DNA from: Macrococcus capreoli
Lineage (GTDB): Bacteria > Bacillota > Bacilli > Staphylococcales > Staphylococcaceae
Direction: 5' to 3'
DNA length: 64,000 nucleotides
Assembly: GCF_025628935.1 (NCBI RefSeq)
Contig: NZ_JAOTIS010000011.1
Coordinates: 36,409-100,408, forward strand
How positions within the stretch are numbered: the first letter of the stretch is position 1; each line of letters starts with the position of its first letter. The notes below the pieces were generated by a model. The model had not been told where the DNA came from. It ran no database searches and saw only the letters and a list, made by a program, of their open reading frames with translations. This document shows positions 50,964 to 60,092 of the stretch, in pieces. Position numbers and translations under genes: made by a program.

Positions 50964-51381
50964 AAGATTGTTATCCTCCTATATACTATTTGATTGATGT
51001 TAAACATCATTATTAGAATATATATTTAAAGATGAGTTTGTTCCACGTGTAACTAACTGATTTTATGGATTTGGAACCCCGTTTTACCGTATTTTTTGAT
51101 GAATAGAGGGGGCGTTTGAAGGAAATTTATTACTTGTTTAATAAGTACTATATTTATTAAATTTCACGGGAAAACGGGGAATATAGAAATGTATTTTGTT
51201 ATATGTTGAATGAAGAACATCTATCTTGATATGCTGATTAACGTGATTTATCATATGTTTTGATGAAATAGAGAGTGTAGTTTATTGATGAAAATATAAG
51301 CTTCTAAGATAGAAAGGTATATTTTTGTAATATACATACATGTAGTTATGTGCGTTATTTTCATACAATAAACAGAACGAA
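50964..51381. other. non-coding gap downstream of ccrB with a long inverted repeat
   Basis: This 418-bp gap has no convincing ORF. It contains inverted arms at 51077-51090 (CCCCGTTTTACCGT) and 51167-51180 (ACGGGAAAACGGGG) that pair at 13 of 14 positions and enclose 76 bases. The remaining sequence is AT-rich. The arms could fold a structured RNA or serve as protein-binding sites. Confidence 0.5.
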
Positions 51382-53007
51382 CTATATATATAGGTAATAT
51401 GTCTCATTGTCTGTAAATAAAGAAGAAGCACTGAGTAGCGCTTCTTCGGGTTGAATACCGTTATATACTTCTTTGAGTACGTCCTCATTAATCTTTAACG
51501 TAATAAAGAAATCATGTTTTTTCCCGGATTCATTGCATTTTTTGAAGTGAATTGAATCAATGACAGAGAGATACAACGACTTTAATTGTTTTTTATCCAA
51601 TCGATTCATATCTTTGAATAATACATGAAGTAGGGGTTTAATCTCCTCAATTGTTAATTGTTTAACTTCGTCGTCTTTATGGAGCTCCATTTCAGCTATT
51701 GTCGTTTTAAGTGCCTCTATAGTGCTCATGTATTCCTCAATAGTTGCCTTTAGTGTATGGATAAGGTCAGGAGATGTAGATAATGCTATATTGAGGTTAT
51801 TCAGTTTGACCTGTATTTCCTCTAACTGTTGTTTTTTATGCGTGATTTGTTGATTCATTTCGGTAGGTTTAGTTTCCAAATTTTTATTTACATTATCAAG
51901 AACTTGTTGAAGTACTTTATCATTAAATATAACTTCTTGTATTCTTTTGAATACATATGCCTCAGCAATGTCTGCTCGTATTGAGTTAGCACTACATACA
52001 GAAGCTCCTTTATTTCTAAATTGAGAACAACTATAATAACGAATGCGTTTCTTCTCACCAGATTTAAGGGTGTTGGTTGTATTGCTTGCAGCATGTGCCG
52101 AACCACATGCTGGACAACGAACAAGTCCGGTTAAGAGATTTTCACCTTTACCATTAATCATTGGATGCTTACTAGCTTTTTTCCTTCTAGCTTGTACTTT
52201 ATCCCACAAATCTTTATCAACAATCGGAGTATGCTTTCCTTCTACAATGATAGGCTTAGGATTGTATCCACGACGTCTTTTTTCATTCCATCCAGTGTAT
52301 TGTAGGTATCGAACCTTTCCGATATACAAGACATTGGATAAGATATATTTAATGGCACTGATGTCGAATGGATTATCTTTTTTAGTGCGATAACCATCCT
52401 TATTTAATGCATTCGCAATTGCTCTGTAACCTCTTCCAGAAGCGTATTCTTTGAAAATACGCTTAACAATTATAGCTTCATCTTCTGCTATCAATAACGC
52501 TCTTTTGTTTCCAGGGACTTGTGAGTAACCTAATACTTGACCACCATTGTAGTAGCCGGAATTTGCTCTGGAGATTAACCCTGTTAACATATTCTCTAGT
52601 ATTTGATTACGATCGTATTCTGCCATACTCGCCAATATTTGAAGCATCAGTCTCCCTGATGCAGTACTCGTATCGAACCTTTCAGTATCACTATAGACCT
52701 CTACGTTATATTTGTTGTAGAAGTCTACCATATCTATCATGTGTTTAGTATTACGAGCAAGACGATTGAGTCTATAGATTAGGATGACATCGAACTTTCC
52801 ATTCTTCGCATCTTCATTCATCTGTAGTAATGCTGGTCTGTTCATGTTTTTACCAGTCAAACCGTTATCGGTATAAACCTGATATACTTCCCAATCGTTT
52901 CTTTTACACACATCTTCTAGTAGCTTTCTTTGACCAGAAATTGAAAAGTTATCTCTCTGTAAAGCGCTTGATACCCTTGTATAAATAGCAGCTCTTTTCT
53001 TAGTCAT
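51382..53007 (-). CDS. ccrB: cassette chromosome recombinase CcrB
   Basis: Large serine recombinase (541 residues) that, with CcrA, excises and integrates SCC at rlmH. The catalytic serine is in IYTRVSSALQ near residue 13, and the resolvase core includes YRLNRLARN. The recombinase domain spans about residues 165-270, a zinc-ribbon with CPACG and YSCSQFR follows, then a coiled coil (about 375-450). The ATG follows GGAGGG. It is diverged from S. aureus CcrB and may be a Macrococcus-type allotype. Confidence 0.93.
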   Translation of the reverse strand: MTKKRAAIYTRVSSALQRDNFSISGQRKLLEDVCKRNDWEVYQVYTDNGLTGKNMNRPALLQMNEDAKNGKFDVILIYRLNRLARNTKHMIDMVDFYNKYNVEVYSDTERFDTSTASGRLMLQILASMAEYDRNQILENMLTGLISRANSGYYNGGQVLGYSQVPGNKRALLIAEDEAIIVKRIFKEYASGRGYRAIANALNKDGYRTKKDNPFDISAIKYILSNVLYIGKVRYLQYTGWNEKRRRGYNPKPIIVEGKHTPIVDKDLWDKVQARRKKASKHPMINGKGENLLTGLVRCPACGSAHAASNTTNTLKSGEKKRIRYYSCSQFRNKGASVCSANSIRADIAEAYVFKRIQEVIFNDKVLQQVLDNVNKNLETKPTEMNQQITHKKQQLEEIQVKLNNLNIALSTSPDLIHTLKATIEEYMSTIEALKTTIAEMELHKDDEVKQLTIEEIKPLLHVLFKDMNRLDKKQLKSLYLSVIDSIHFKKCNESGKKHDFFITLKINEDVLKEVYNGIQPEEALLSASSLFTDNETYYLYI

Positions 53008-53070
53008 GTTATTCCCTCCGTTATTATTTTTGTAAAAGTTAGATTGAACTTATCATTATTTTTAGTTTTT

Positions 53071-54441
53071 TTATCCAATTGCTTGATAGAATTGATTTTT
53101 GACTTTTTTTGCTGGTATCAGATTAAGTGGATAATCTGTTATATAGAGACCTATCAATTCGTTCTTGTCATCGATGATGACTTTTTCAATGACATGGTTG
53201 ATGTCCGTTAGTTTTAAGAATGAAACATGTGTAGATACAATATTATTCATCTTCTGTATTGAAAAGTTTTTACTCGCTTGTACAGCTCCATCATGAGATA
53301 CGTAGTTTAATTGGAATTCTTGTGCGCTGATTTTACCTTCTGCAAGATCATTAATCAATTTAGTATTGATTTGTCTGATTTTTCTTTGGTTCTTCTGATG
53401 AATGCGAATAACTTTGTTAACAGCTTGTTCAATGCGCTTAGCACATTCTTTATCCTTTAAGAATGATTTTATGGCATCAATGACTTGGTTTTCGATATGG
53501 TCAGCATTTATTGAGGTAAAAGGACAACGGTTATTTAATCCAGAATAATCTATAGCATGATTGCGACAGATGTACATTGTATACGTTTTATTATTCTTTT
53601 TTACTTTGTGTGAGTGAAGCTTTGCATTACAATACGGGCAATGTATCTTACGTTTTAATAACGTGTTCATTGGCTTTCGTTGGGTTTGCTTAGAAAACCG
53701 AATGCGTTTGGCCTCTTCAAAGGCTTCGTGTGTTATGATTGCTTGATGATGTCCTTGATACTCTCCATACTTAGAAGGAACGATTCCTGTATAAATTTTG
53801 TTCATCAATATATTTCGAACTCGAATGCTTGTAAGTGATACATAGCGTTTATCTTCAGAAATAAACTTGCTGATAGCTTTATAACCATATTGGTCACAGT
53901 AAAGTTGGAATATCTTTTTAACTGTATTACTTTCTTCAGGATGCACAAAAAGATTACCGTTTTTATACCTATATCCGAATGGTGCATTTGTGGTAATGAG
54001 CATGCCTTGTTTTACTTTTTCATGTGTTGCTTTTGCAACGTTATCACGTATGTTTTCGACTTCGTTCTCGGCAAATGATAATAATAACTGTAACTTCATA
54101 CGGTCAAATGCCAACGACAAATCGAAGAAACCATCTGAAACACTTATTAGTTTCACTTGATATTTTTGCAATAGCTCTACAAATCCAAGTGCATTTTTTA
54201 AGTTCCTATCGATACGACTAATTCGATAAATAAGTAGGGTAGTCACTTGATTGTTCTTAATTTCCTGTATCAGACGTTGATAATCTGTACGGTTTGTATT
54301 CCGACCAGAACCAATATCGCTGTAGAAATGTATTTTATCTACATCGATATGGTGCTTTTCAGCACATTTACATATCAATTCTTTCTGTGTAGGTATTGAC
54401 TGTTGTTTCTTAGTTGATTGTCTTACATAAGCGACGATCAT
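53071..54441 (-). CDS. ccrA: cassette chromosome recombinase CcrA
   Basis: Partner serine recombinase (456 residues). The N-terminal catalytic domain reads MIVAYVRQSTKKQQS, with the catalytic Ser near residue 9, and YRISRIDRNLKNAL. A recombinase domain (about 145-250), a zinc ribbon with CPYCNAKL and a coiled region follow. The start at 54439-54441 is set by GGAGGTGA and by alignment to the CcrA N-terminus. It is 63 bp upstream of ccrB, the standard ccrAB order. Confidence 0.92.
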   Translation of the reverse strand: MIVAYVRQSTKKQQSIPTQKELICKCAEKHHIDVDKIHFYSDIGSGRNTNRTDYQRLIQEIKNNQVTTLLIYRISRIDRNLKNALGFVELLQKYQVKLISVSDGFFDLSLAFDRMKLQLLLSFAENEVENIRDNVAKATHEKVKQGMLITTNAPFGYRYKNGNLFVHPEESNTVKKIFQLYCDQYGYKAISKFISEDKRYVSLTSIRVRNILMNKIYTGIVPSKYGEYQGHHQAIITHEAFEEAKRIRFSKQTQRKPMNTLLKRKIHCPYCNAKLHSHKVKKNNKTYTMYICRNHAIDYSGLNNRCPFTSINADHIENQVIDAIKSFLKDKECAKRIEQAVNKVIRIHQKNQRKIRQINTKLINDLAEGKISAQEFQLNYVSHDGAVQASKNFSIQKMNNIVSTHVSFLKLTDINHVIEKVIIDDKNELIGLYITDYPLNLIPAKKVKNQFYQAIG

Positions 54442-54490
54442 ACTTTCACCTCCATAAAGATAATATAAATTTGATAACAAATTGAAATAA

Positions 54491-54517
54491 CGAGCCAGCA
54501 TATAGAATGCTAGCTCA
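54491..54517 (-). terminator. hairpin between the micropeptide ORF and ccrA
   Basis: On the minus strand GAGCTAGCAT pairs with ATGCTGGCTC (one G-U pair) around a short loop; T residues follow. It lies after the 20-residue ORF and could limit read-through from cch into ccrAB. Confidence 0.6.
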
Positions 54518-54522
54518 TGGTA

Positions 54523-54585
54523 TTACTTATCTTCATTTAATTCATTTATTACAATTTCTGAAATAAGTTCGATAAGTTCATTCAT
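54523..54585 (-). CDS. 20-residue acidic micropeptide ORF
   Basis: A 20-codon ORF starting MNELIELISEIVINELNEDK, preceded by a strong GGGTGG ribosome binding site six bases from the ATG. The sequence is an acidic amphipathic helix. It lies between cch and ccrA, too short for ordinary gene callers. The strong translation signal and clean hairpin after it argue that it is real; the function is unknown, and a leader-peptide or recombination-factor role is speculation. Confidence 0.5.
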   Translation of the reverse strand: MNELIELISEIVINELNEDK

Positions 54586-54621
54586 TTGTTACCACCCTTT
54601 CTTTGAATACCGTAATAAATA

Positions 54622-56373
54622 TTATTCGGAGCCGTTCATATTATCGCTCTTCATTGTACCAAATACTTCTTGCAGCTCACTTGATATGTTTGATTGTGAG
54701 TGATTTGTTGAGTAACCAAATGCCTCAGCGTGTGAAGCATCTAATTTTAAACTATAGAAAGCAGCTTTTTTCCTTTGACCACTTCCATCAATGTATCCAT
54801 GACGTGTAGTGTTTCTGTCTTTTTCCTGAGTGATAAGATAACCCTCATCTAAGAGCGCTTTAATGACAACATTTTTGTCTTGATAGTTATGATTAATAAG
54901 CATTTTATGGAACACATCTTTTAAAATGTCCGTTTTGATATAGCCATTTTTTTCGTCGTAGTTGATAAAACCGTAATTGGTAAATCCATTATTTAACCAT
55001 TTATTTCTTGAGAAATACGCGTTGTTTGTTAATACAAACTGTGTAATAGTATCGATTGCTTTTTCTGCAAGATTACGATTGGTTAAAGTATTCCAATGAT
55101 ACTGAATTAATTCATCAATCATCATTGAAAGTTGTAACTTTCTATCTAAAACATGTTCTAGAATTTTAGCTGACAACAGTATAATTGCGTAATAATCGCT
55201 CATTCGTGTACCAGTATTTGATTTATCATTGGCCAGTTTCTCTGTTATTATTGATTTGAAATAATCATATGATTTAACTATTTCGTGAAAGTTTCCTGTT
55301 ATTAAAAAATCTGCAACTAGAGGAAGGATATGTCCATAGTGTTTTTTTACGATTTTTTTAATCTCATCAGAATTATGACTACTTGTCGTCCATGGATTAT
55401 CGAGTTCTATCACTCTGACATTTAATCCATCGTTTTTTGCAGTTTTATTACTGTTCAGTATTGAGTATTCACCCGTACTAATGATAGCAGTATTCCAAGT
55501 ACGAACCTGTTTAGCAGTACCATCTTGATTTAGTCGAGATTTTTCCCGTCCATCCGTTATACTATAAATTGTGGATGTGAGACTATTCGTATTTACCATG
55601 GATACTTCATCAAAAAGTATTGGAATACCATAATTATCTGCTATAGCAGTAATAATACTATTTGGTGTAGCATTCCAATTTTTGTATAGGCTTGTTGTTT
55701 CATTGTTTGGTGATCCAGCTGTTGATAAAGCAAGCATTGCGCTAGTTGTTTTACCGCTAGAACTATTGCCGACTAAGTGAAACATTAATGATTTTATGGG
55801 ACTTACACCTTCTTTATTCATAAATGCATTTACTAGCCCGGATATTCCGATAACTGTTGCTAATTCTAGTTTGTGATTACCCATTACATGAGTATCGAAC
55901 ATCTTCATCCAATCATCTAAATTACCATTCGGTTGTATCATTAATTGGCTTGATGATACGGGGGTATACGGTAGTTGTATTGGTGAATAAGACTTATTAA
56001 GTAAAATTAGCGGTTCGTCATGATTTGGAATTAAACCAATTTCTTTATACTGTATTGTCGGTTGAATTGAATTGCGCATTAATTGAAGCGCAAGAGACAA
56101 ATCTGGAAGGTACTTATGATTTATCGTGAATCCTTTTTTGATAAGATTAGGTAAATTACTTGTCATTAGAATATCCGCGGATTCTTTTACACTTGTATCG
56201 AAACTATCCGTTATAACTAGCTCCTCTTCACGGGAGGAGACATTCTTAAAACGGTGAGTGATTATGATGTAAGGTGCGAAATTAATACGTCTATTTTCGC
56301 TTTTTGTTATGTGATATTTATGCCACCCGTTAGTATCTAATTCATACTCTCCGTACTTAGATATGTTTTCCAT
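54622..56373 (-). CDS. cch: cassette chromosome helicase Cch (DUF927)
   Basis: SCC-encoded replicative helicase related to MCM/DUF927 AAA+ proteins (583 residues). Walker A is GNSSSGKTTSAM near residues 202-213, and Walker B is IPILFDEVS near 250. The C-terminal region after residue 450 looks like a winged-helix domain. SCC helicases of this family self-load and are thought to replicate the excised circle (known from S. aureus SCCmec). It lies between ccrA and two small genes in the same direction. Confidence 0.88.
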   Translation of the reverse strand: MENISKYGEYELDTNGWHKYHITKSENRRINFAPYIIITHRFKNVSSREEELVITDSFDTSVKESADILMTSNLPNLIKKGFTINHKYLPDLSLALQLMRNSIQPTIQYKEIGLIPNHDEPLILLNKSYSPIQLPYTPVSSSQLMIQPNGNLDDWMKMFDTHVMGNHKLELATVIGISGLVNAFMNKEGVSPIKSLMFHLVGNSSSGKTTSAMLALSTAGSPNNETTSLYKNWNATPNSIITAIADNYGIPILFDEVSMVNTNSLTSTIYSITDGREKSRLNQDGTAKQVRTWNTAIISTGEYSILNSNKTAKNDGLNVRVIELDNPWTTSSHNSDEIKKIVKKHYGHILPLVADFLITGNFHEIVKSYDYFKSIITEKLANDKSNTGTRMSDYYAIILLSAKILEHVLDRKLQLSMMIDELIQYHWNTLTNRNLAEKAIDTITQFVLTNNAYFSRNKWLNNGFTNYGFINYDEKNGYIKTDILKDVFHKMLINHNYQDKNVVIKALLDEGYLITQEKDRNTTRHGYIDGSGQRKKAAFYSLKLDASHAEAFGYSTNHSQSNISSELQEVFGTMKSDNMNGSE

Positions 56374-56399
56374 CTATAACACCGCTCCTTTATGAGTGC

Positions 56400-56423
56400 G
56401 CATAACCCTTTAAAAGGTTATGC
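56400..56423 (-). promoter_or_regulatory. hairpin upstream of the cch ribosome binding site
   Basis: GCATAACC and GGTTATGC form an 8-bp stem around an eight-base AT-rich loop, ending about 9 bases before the AAGGAG site of cch. There is no U tract, so I favour a translational or RNA-stability element over a terminator. Confidence 0.4.
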
Positions 56424-56453
56424 TCTTTAAAATTTTACTTCTACATTCAAAGG

Positions 56454-57095
56454 TTATTGATCCTTTGTTTCACAACGATATAGAGGGAGGAACCCTCCAC
56501 CATCAAAACCATGGGTTGTATATGGATCGTTAAAATATGTGCAGTACAAATTGAATACTTCAATAAGTTCATTAATATTGTATTCATATACATCCGGATT
56601 GAAACGCTCTGGAATAAACTCCCAGATGTAACTTTCGCAAAATTCCTCCCCTTTGGGTACGTGATGAATAGCACTTAGCATATCTTCTATCATTACAGCC
56701 CCCTCTTTATCTAAGTAAAAGTCAAAACGTATACTTACTTTTTGCGCACCAGATGAATAATTTTCTACTTCAAGTTGCTTATTCGAACCATAAAAATTCT
56801 TTAGCTGCTTTGAATTTTTGCTGTTATCAATAACTTCATAGATGTTGGGGGAGTTGCTATGCAAACGTTCTAAAAGTTTAAGCGATATGGATTTTGCATC
56901 TAAAGCAAATTTTTCAAATGATTTTTCTACTGTCCAGACATCATCTGAATTCCATATATTCTTGAAATCCTGATTTTTTTTCTTAATTTGATTCAACAAT
57001 CTGTAATATGTGAATCTGTCACCTGGTTTCATTTTCTGCGTCTCTGATATGATTGCTGTTAATAATTCTACTTGAGATATACTTAAATTTTCCAT
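56454..57095 (-). CDS. hypothetical SCC protein upstream of cch
   Basis: A 213-residue protein of unknown function. The N-terminal part (about residues 1-60) is helical and could be a winged helix; the C-terminal half is acidic and mixed alpha/beta, ending near GFDGGGFLPLYRC. No motif is recognised. A clear AAAGGAG site precedes the ATG. It lies 80 bp upstream of cch and probably belongs to the cch replication module. Confidence 0.7.
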   Translation of the reverse strand: MENLSISQVELLTAIISETQKMKPGDRFTYYRLLNQIKKKNQDFKNIWNSDDVWTVEKSFEKFALDAKSISLKLLERLHSNSPNIYEVIDNSKNSKQLKNFYGSNKQLEVENYSSGAQKVSIRFDFYLDKEGAVMIEDMLSAIHHVPKGEEFCESYIWEFIPERFNPDVYEYNINELIEVFNLYCTYFNDPYTTHGFDGGGFLPLYRCETKDQ

Positions 57096-57154
57096 TTTAT
57101 CTCTCCTTTGATTTAAGTTATAGAGTTGAAGTAACCTAAAATGTTACCAACAAT

Positions 57155-57466
57155 TTAGGGTGCTAATCTATAGCGTGGGATTATTGAGTAGACCTTGTGA
57201 TTTTGACTGTTTTTCCCATGGCATATAAATATATTCGGATTCACATTGGCAAGATCACTGAACAATATCCCCAAGCTTCTCATATGCTTAGGTTGTAAAT
57301 TACTCATATACGGATTAATTTGTTTAAAATCAGCCATCGTAAATTTATCTGTACAACCGGAATCCCACCACTGCATACACTTAGGTAATACAATATCGTT
57401 AAATGCGTTTTGTACTTCAGGTGATTGCTTTGCAATCCTACGTAACCAAATCGACGGATGTGTCAT
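57155..57466 (-). CDS. small SCC protein, possible MP-type ssDNA-binding partner of Cch
   Basis: A 103-residue basic protein. SCC elements often encode a protein of about this size next to Cch, called MP, which binds single-stranded DNA. Position and size fit, but I cannot confirm the OB fold from sequence. It contains a WLRRIAK start and ends in YSIIPRYRLAP. The ATG follows AAAGGAGG. It is the first gene of the unit that includes the 213-residue gene and cch. Confidence 0.6.
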   Translation of the reverse strand: MTHPSIWLRRIAKQSPEVQNAFNDIVLPKCMQWWDSGCTDKFTMADFKQINPYMSNLQPKHMRSLGILFSDLANVNPNIFICHGKNSQNHKVYSIIPRYRLAP

Positions 57467-57482
57467 GTTAATGCCTCCTTTC

Positions 57483-57507
57483 CTTAGTTGCTTCTGCAGA
57501 AGCTAAG
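57483..57507. promoter_or_regulatory. palindromic operator-like site upstream of the cch module
   Basis: GCTTCTGCAGAAGC (57490-57503) is a perfect 14-bp palindrome, extended by CTTAG and CTAAG flanks. It lies immediately upstream of the ribosome binding site of the 103-residue gene, where a repressor or an mRNA hairpin could control the module. Confidence 0.5.
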
Positions 57508-57539
57508 TTAAGTTTATATGCTATGTAATTTAAAAAAAT

Positions 57540-57574
57540 CCGGTTATCCTCATATAAATTTTGAGGATAACCGG
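57540..57574 (-). terminator. terminator after the 510-residue gene
   Basis: On the minus strand a perfect 13-bp stem (CCGGTTATCCTCA with TGAGGATAACCGG) is followed by seven T residues, just after the stop codon at 57581. Confidence 0.9.
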
Positions 57575-57580
57575 TTTATA

Positions 57581-59113
57581 TTAATCGTTTTTATCTTGTT
57601 CATTAAAACTGTTCATATTTTTTAGGTTGTCGTAAAATTTTTGCGATACAGTCCATGATGTTAGTTTATCAACATTGTTAGAAATTACATCTTTATCTTT
57701 TTTTATTTTCGTTGCTCCTGAAAATTTCGAATGAATTTCAGTTAGTAAGGGAGAATTATACATATATTCTGGTTTAATATTACGTTTTAGATGATAAGTA
57801 TCTATCAATTGATAAATTTTATATAAATCAATAAATAAATAATCTATTATATCTTTATCAACACCATGTTCAATAAAACTATTTTTATTCATCATCATAA
57901 CTCCTGAAAAACGAACTAGCTCTTTATACAGTTTATCAAAATGATATGTGAAACCTTCATGATTACTAAGCTTATAAATCTCATTATTTATTTTTTTGAG
58001 ACGATTAGAATATGTCTGTAAATCAGCACGTACATTATTATATGAATTTACAGCATAAGAAATTCTTAATATATTTTCGTAATAATTATCGTTAATGAGA
58101 GAAAAAGCTTGATCTCCACCATAAAACATTTTTATCGTTTCAAGTTTTTTTATTCGATCAGTTTTCTTAGATATTTCTTCATCTGAAAGGTGTGCAATAT
58201 CTATTTCTTTTAACTCTTGGTTCAATGCTGTATTTATTCTTTGTTTTAAAGGAGTAGAATGTACATTCATTAATAAATCAATTAAAAACACATCTAAGGT
58301 AGAATGATTCATTGTAGTAGAGTTTTTAGGAATGGTTCTTCTTGTGTTAATAATGTTATCAATATTAGGAATATTATACTCTTTAAGGATACTCTGAATT
58401 TCCTGGTCTTCGTATATTAAAGTTGTATTAAGAGCATCAGGATTATTTCTTTTTAACCATTTATTCTTTGAATAAGAAAATTTATAATCTTTTAAATCAT
58501 GAAATAATGAATCGCTCTCATATTGAGATGAAAAATGCTCATTATTTACATGCTCTTCGATAGATTCATATATTACTTCATCAATTTTATATGATAATTT
58601 CCTATATAAATCTGAACACCTATCATCATTTAACGTGTTGGTATATTGAAAGAAGTTTGATAATGTTTCATTTAACTTGTCATGAGCGCTAATCCATTCC
58701 ATCGTACTTTCATATGTACTGGAAGCATATATATATGCTTTAAGCTTTACATTTTGAATGCTATCAATTGAATTTGAAATATTTTTTAAATAGTTTGTAA
58801 AAGCAGCACCTTCTTTTTTCTCGAGCTTCTTTTTTTCTAAATCATTCAACTTCTTTCCAGTACCGAAAGGATAGTCAGCTATATTTGAGAATATAACCTT
58901 TAAGAGTTCGAATTCATATATATTCAGTTTGAAGTTTGAATGTCTATTCGTTGGATCTTCACGAAAATCATCTATTGAAATTCCATAAACGGCCTCAATT
59001 GCTTTAGATCTATTATCAAACATCTTAGCTGTAATGTTTAATTGTTTTTTTATATCTGCTGAAGAGTATACTTTAAAGTACTCTCTTTCATCTTTCATAA
59101 AATTTTTATCCAT
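57581..59113 (-). CDS. hypothetical 510-residue SCC protein
   Basis: I do not recognise this protein. It is largely helical, rich in Asn, Lys, Asp and Tyr, with no membrane segment or catalytic motif that I can see. Residues 15-45 (VYSSADIKKQLNITAKMFDN) could form a MerR- or Xis-like helix-turn-helix. The ATG follows AAGGGAG. It sits between the cch module and the GIY-YIG remnant and ends at a strong terminator, so it is a one-gene unit. Confidence 0.68.
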   Translation of the reverse strand: MDKNFMKDEREYFKVYSSADIKKQLNITAKMFDNRSKAIEAVYGISIDDFREDPTNRHSNFKLNIYEFELLKVIFSNIADYPFGTGKKLNDLEKKKLEKKEGAAFTNYLKNISNSIDSIQNVKLKAYIYASSTYESTMEWISAHDKLNETLSNFFQYTNTLNDDRCSDLYRKLSYKIDEVIYESIEEHVNNEHFSSQYESDSLFHDLKDYKFSYSKNKWLKRNNPDALNTTLIYEDQEIQSILKEYNIPNIDNIINTRRTIPKNSTTMNHSTLDVFLIDLLMNVHSTPLKQRINTALNQELKEIDIAHLSDEEISKKTDRIKKLETIKMFYGGDQAFSLINDNYYENILRISYAVNSYNNVRADLQTYSNRLKKINNEIYKLSNHEGFTYHFDKLYKELVRFSGVMMMNKNSFIEHGVDKDIIDYLFIDLYKIYQLIDTYHLKRNIKPEYMYNSPLLTEIHSKFSGATKIKKDKDVISNNVDKLTSWTVSQKFYDNLKNMNSFNEQDKND

Positions 59114-59151
59114 ATTTTATCTCCCTTTGTATTTATTTTTATAGAGAAACT

Positions 59152-59982
59152 TTAGTTAGAGTTATAACCAAACTGTCGACTTTGCAATGCTTCTTTCCAG
59201 TATGACTCCCTTTGAAGTACCAACTTATCATCGACCTTACCATTGTAGTTCTCAAGTATCGTATACTGGAAATTTTCTTTAATATAATCAAAGCCTTTTT
59301 CTTCAACTAGTGCTATTAGCTCTTTATTACCACCATGACCATTTGCTACATAGTTAGACCATCTTGTAAGCAACATCTTACTCATACTCGTTGCTGATCC
59401 TACATATAACCTACCATTACTTTTATCGGTAATGAGATAAACTGCTTTTTGATTCTCAAGGGCGGCAATCCAGTCACGTTTGCCACGGTGAATAATTGTT
59501 GCGAGTTGTTGATAGGATAGCATAACCTTATCATAACCTGGGAAATCATCGCCGTCATAGATTGTAGGTAATATCTGTTGAACGATTAACTCTTGATGTA
59601 AATCTTTATAAAAACGTCCTTGTGCCATGAAAGATTTTTTAAACTTGATGATAACTCGACCATAATATTTTTCTTATTGTGGCAGTTCAACACCTTCATA
59701 ATTGATACCTTCTAATACATCTAATTCTTTAGTCACTTTCTTAATAGTCGTAAGTAACCACGTATCGTATGAAAGTTTGAGTAAACATACTGCTGTCTGA
59801 CCTATATTAAAGTACCTCGATTTGTTCCTCCAAAATAGCCATTGTGTATTCACTTCTTCTGGGTTTTGCTTAAATACTTCCATAGGATCAACAAAACCAT
59901 TTGATTGGTTGAACTTGATTTTTACATGATTCATTTCTTCTTCTGTAAAGCCAAGTAAATCATTGAGTTTTATTTGCGACAT
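59152..59982 (-). pseudogene. GIY-YIG nuclease gene interrupted by one in-frame stop
   Basis: Two adjacent ORFs (102 and 158 residues) lie in the same reading frame and are separated by a single TAA at 59674-59676 and 15 sense codons. Read through, they give one protein of about 276 residues: an N-terminal domain (about 1-120, with FNIGQTAVCLLKL), then EKYYGRVIIKFKKSF across the break, and a C-terminal GIY-YIG domain (VYLIT ... LYVGSATS, then GHGGNKEL and QRESYWKEAL). The family is normally one polypeptide. The first ORF has a good ribosome binding site; the downstream ATG (59628) does not. Confidence 0.82.
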
Positions 59983-60061
59983 TATCCCTGCTCCCTCTTC
60001 TAGTTAAGTAATATAATCATATCAAATAAGCGTGATTGTGAGATAATAGAATTGAAAATAA

Positions 60062-60078
60062 TTGATACAAATTATCAA
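60062..60078. promoter_or_regulatory. short palindrome upstream of the kinase gene
   Basis: TTGATA and TATCAA flank five bases, 15 bp before the kinase ATG. It is a possible operator in the divergent 110-bp gap between the GIY-YIG remnant and the kinase. No convincing -35/-10 pair for the kinase is visible. Confidence 0.35.
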
Positions 60079-60092
60079 AATTTGGAGTTGTG

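Noticed and set aside
51888..54221. Plus-strand reading frames of 60 to 116 codons opposite ccrB and ccrA
   Set aside because: They lack translation signals and mirror the recombinase coding strand.
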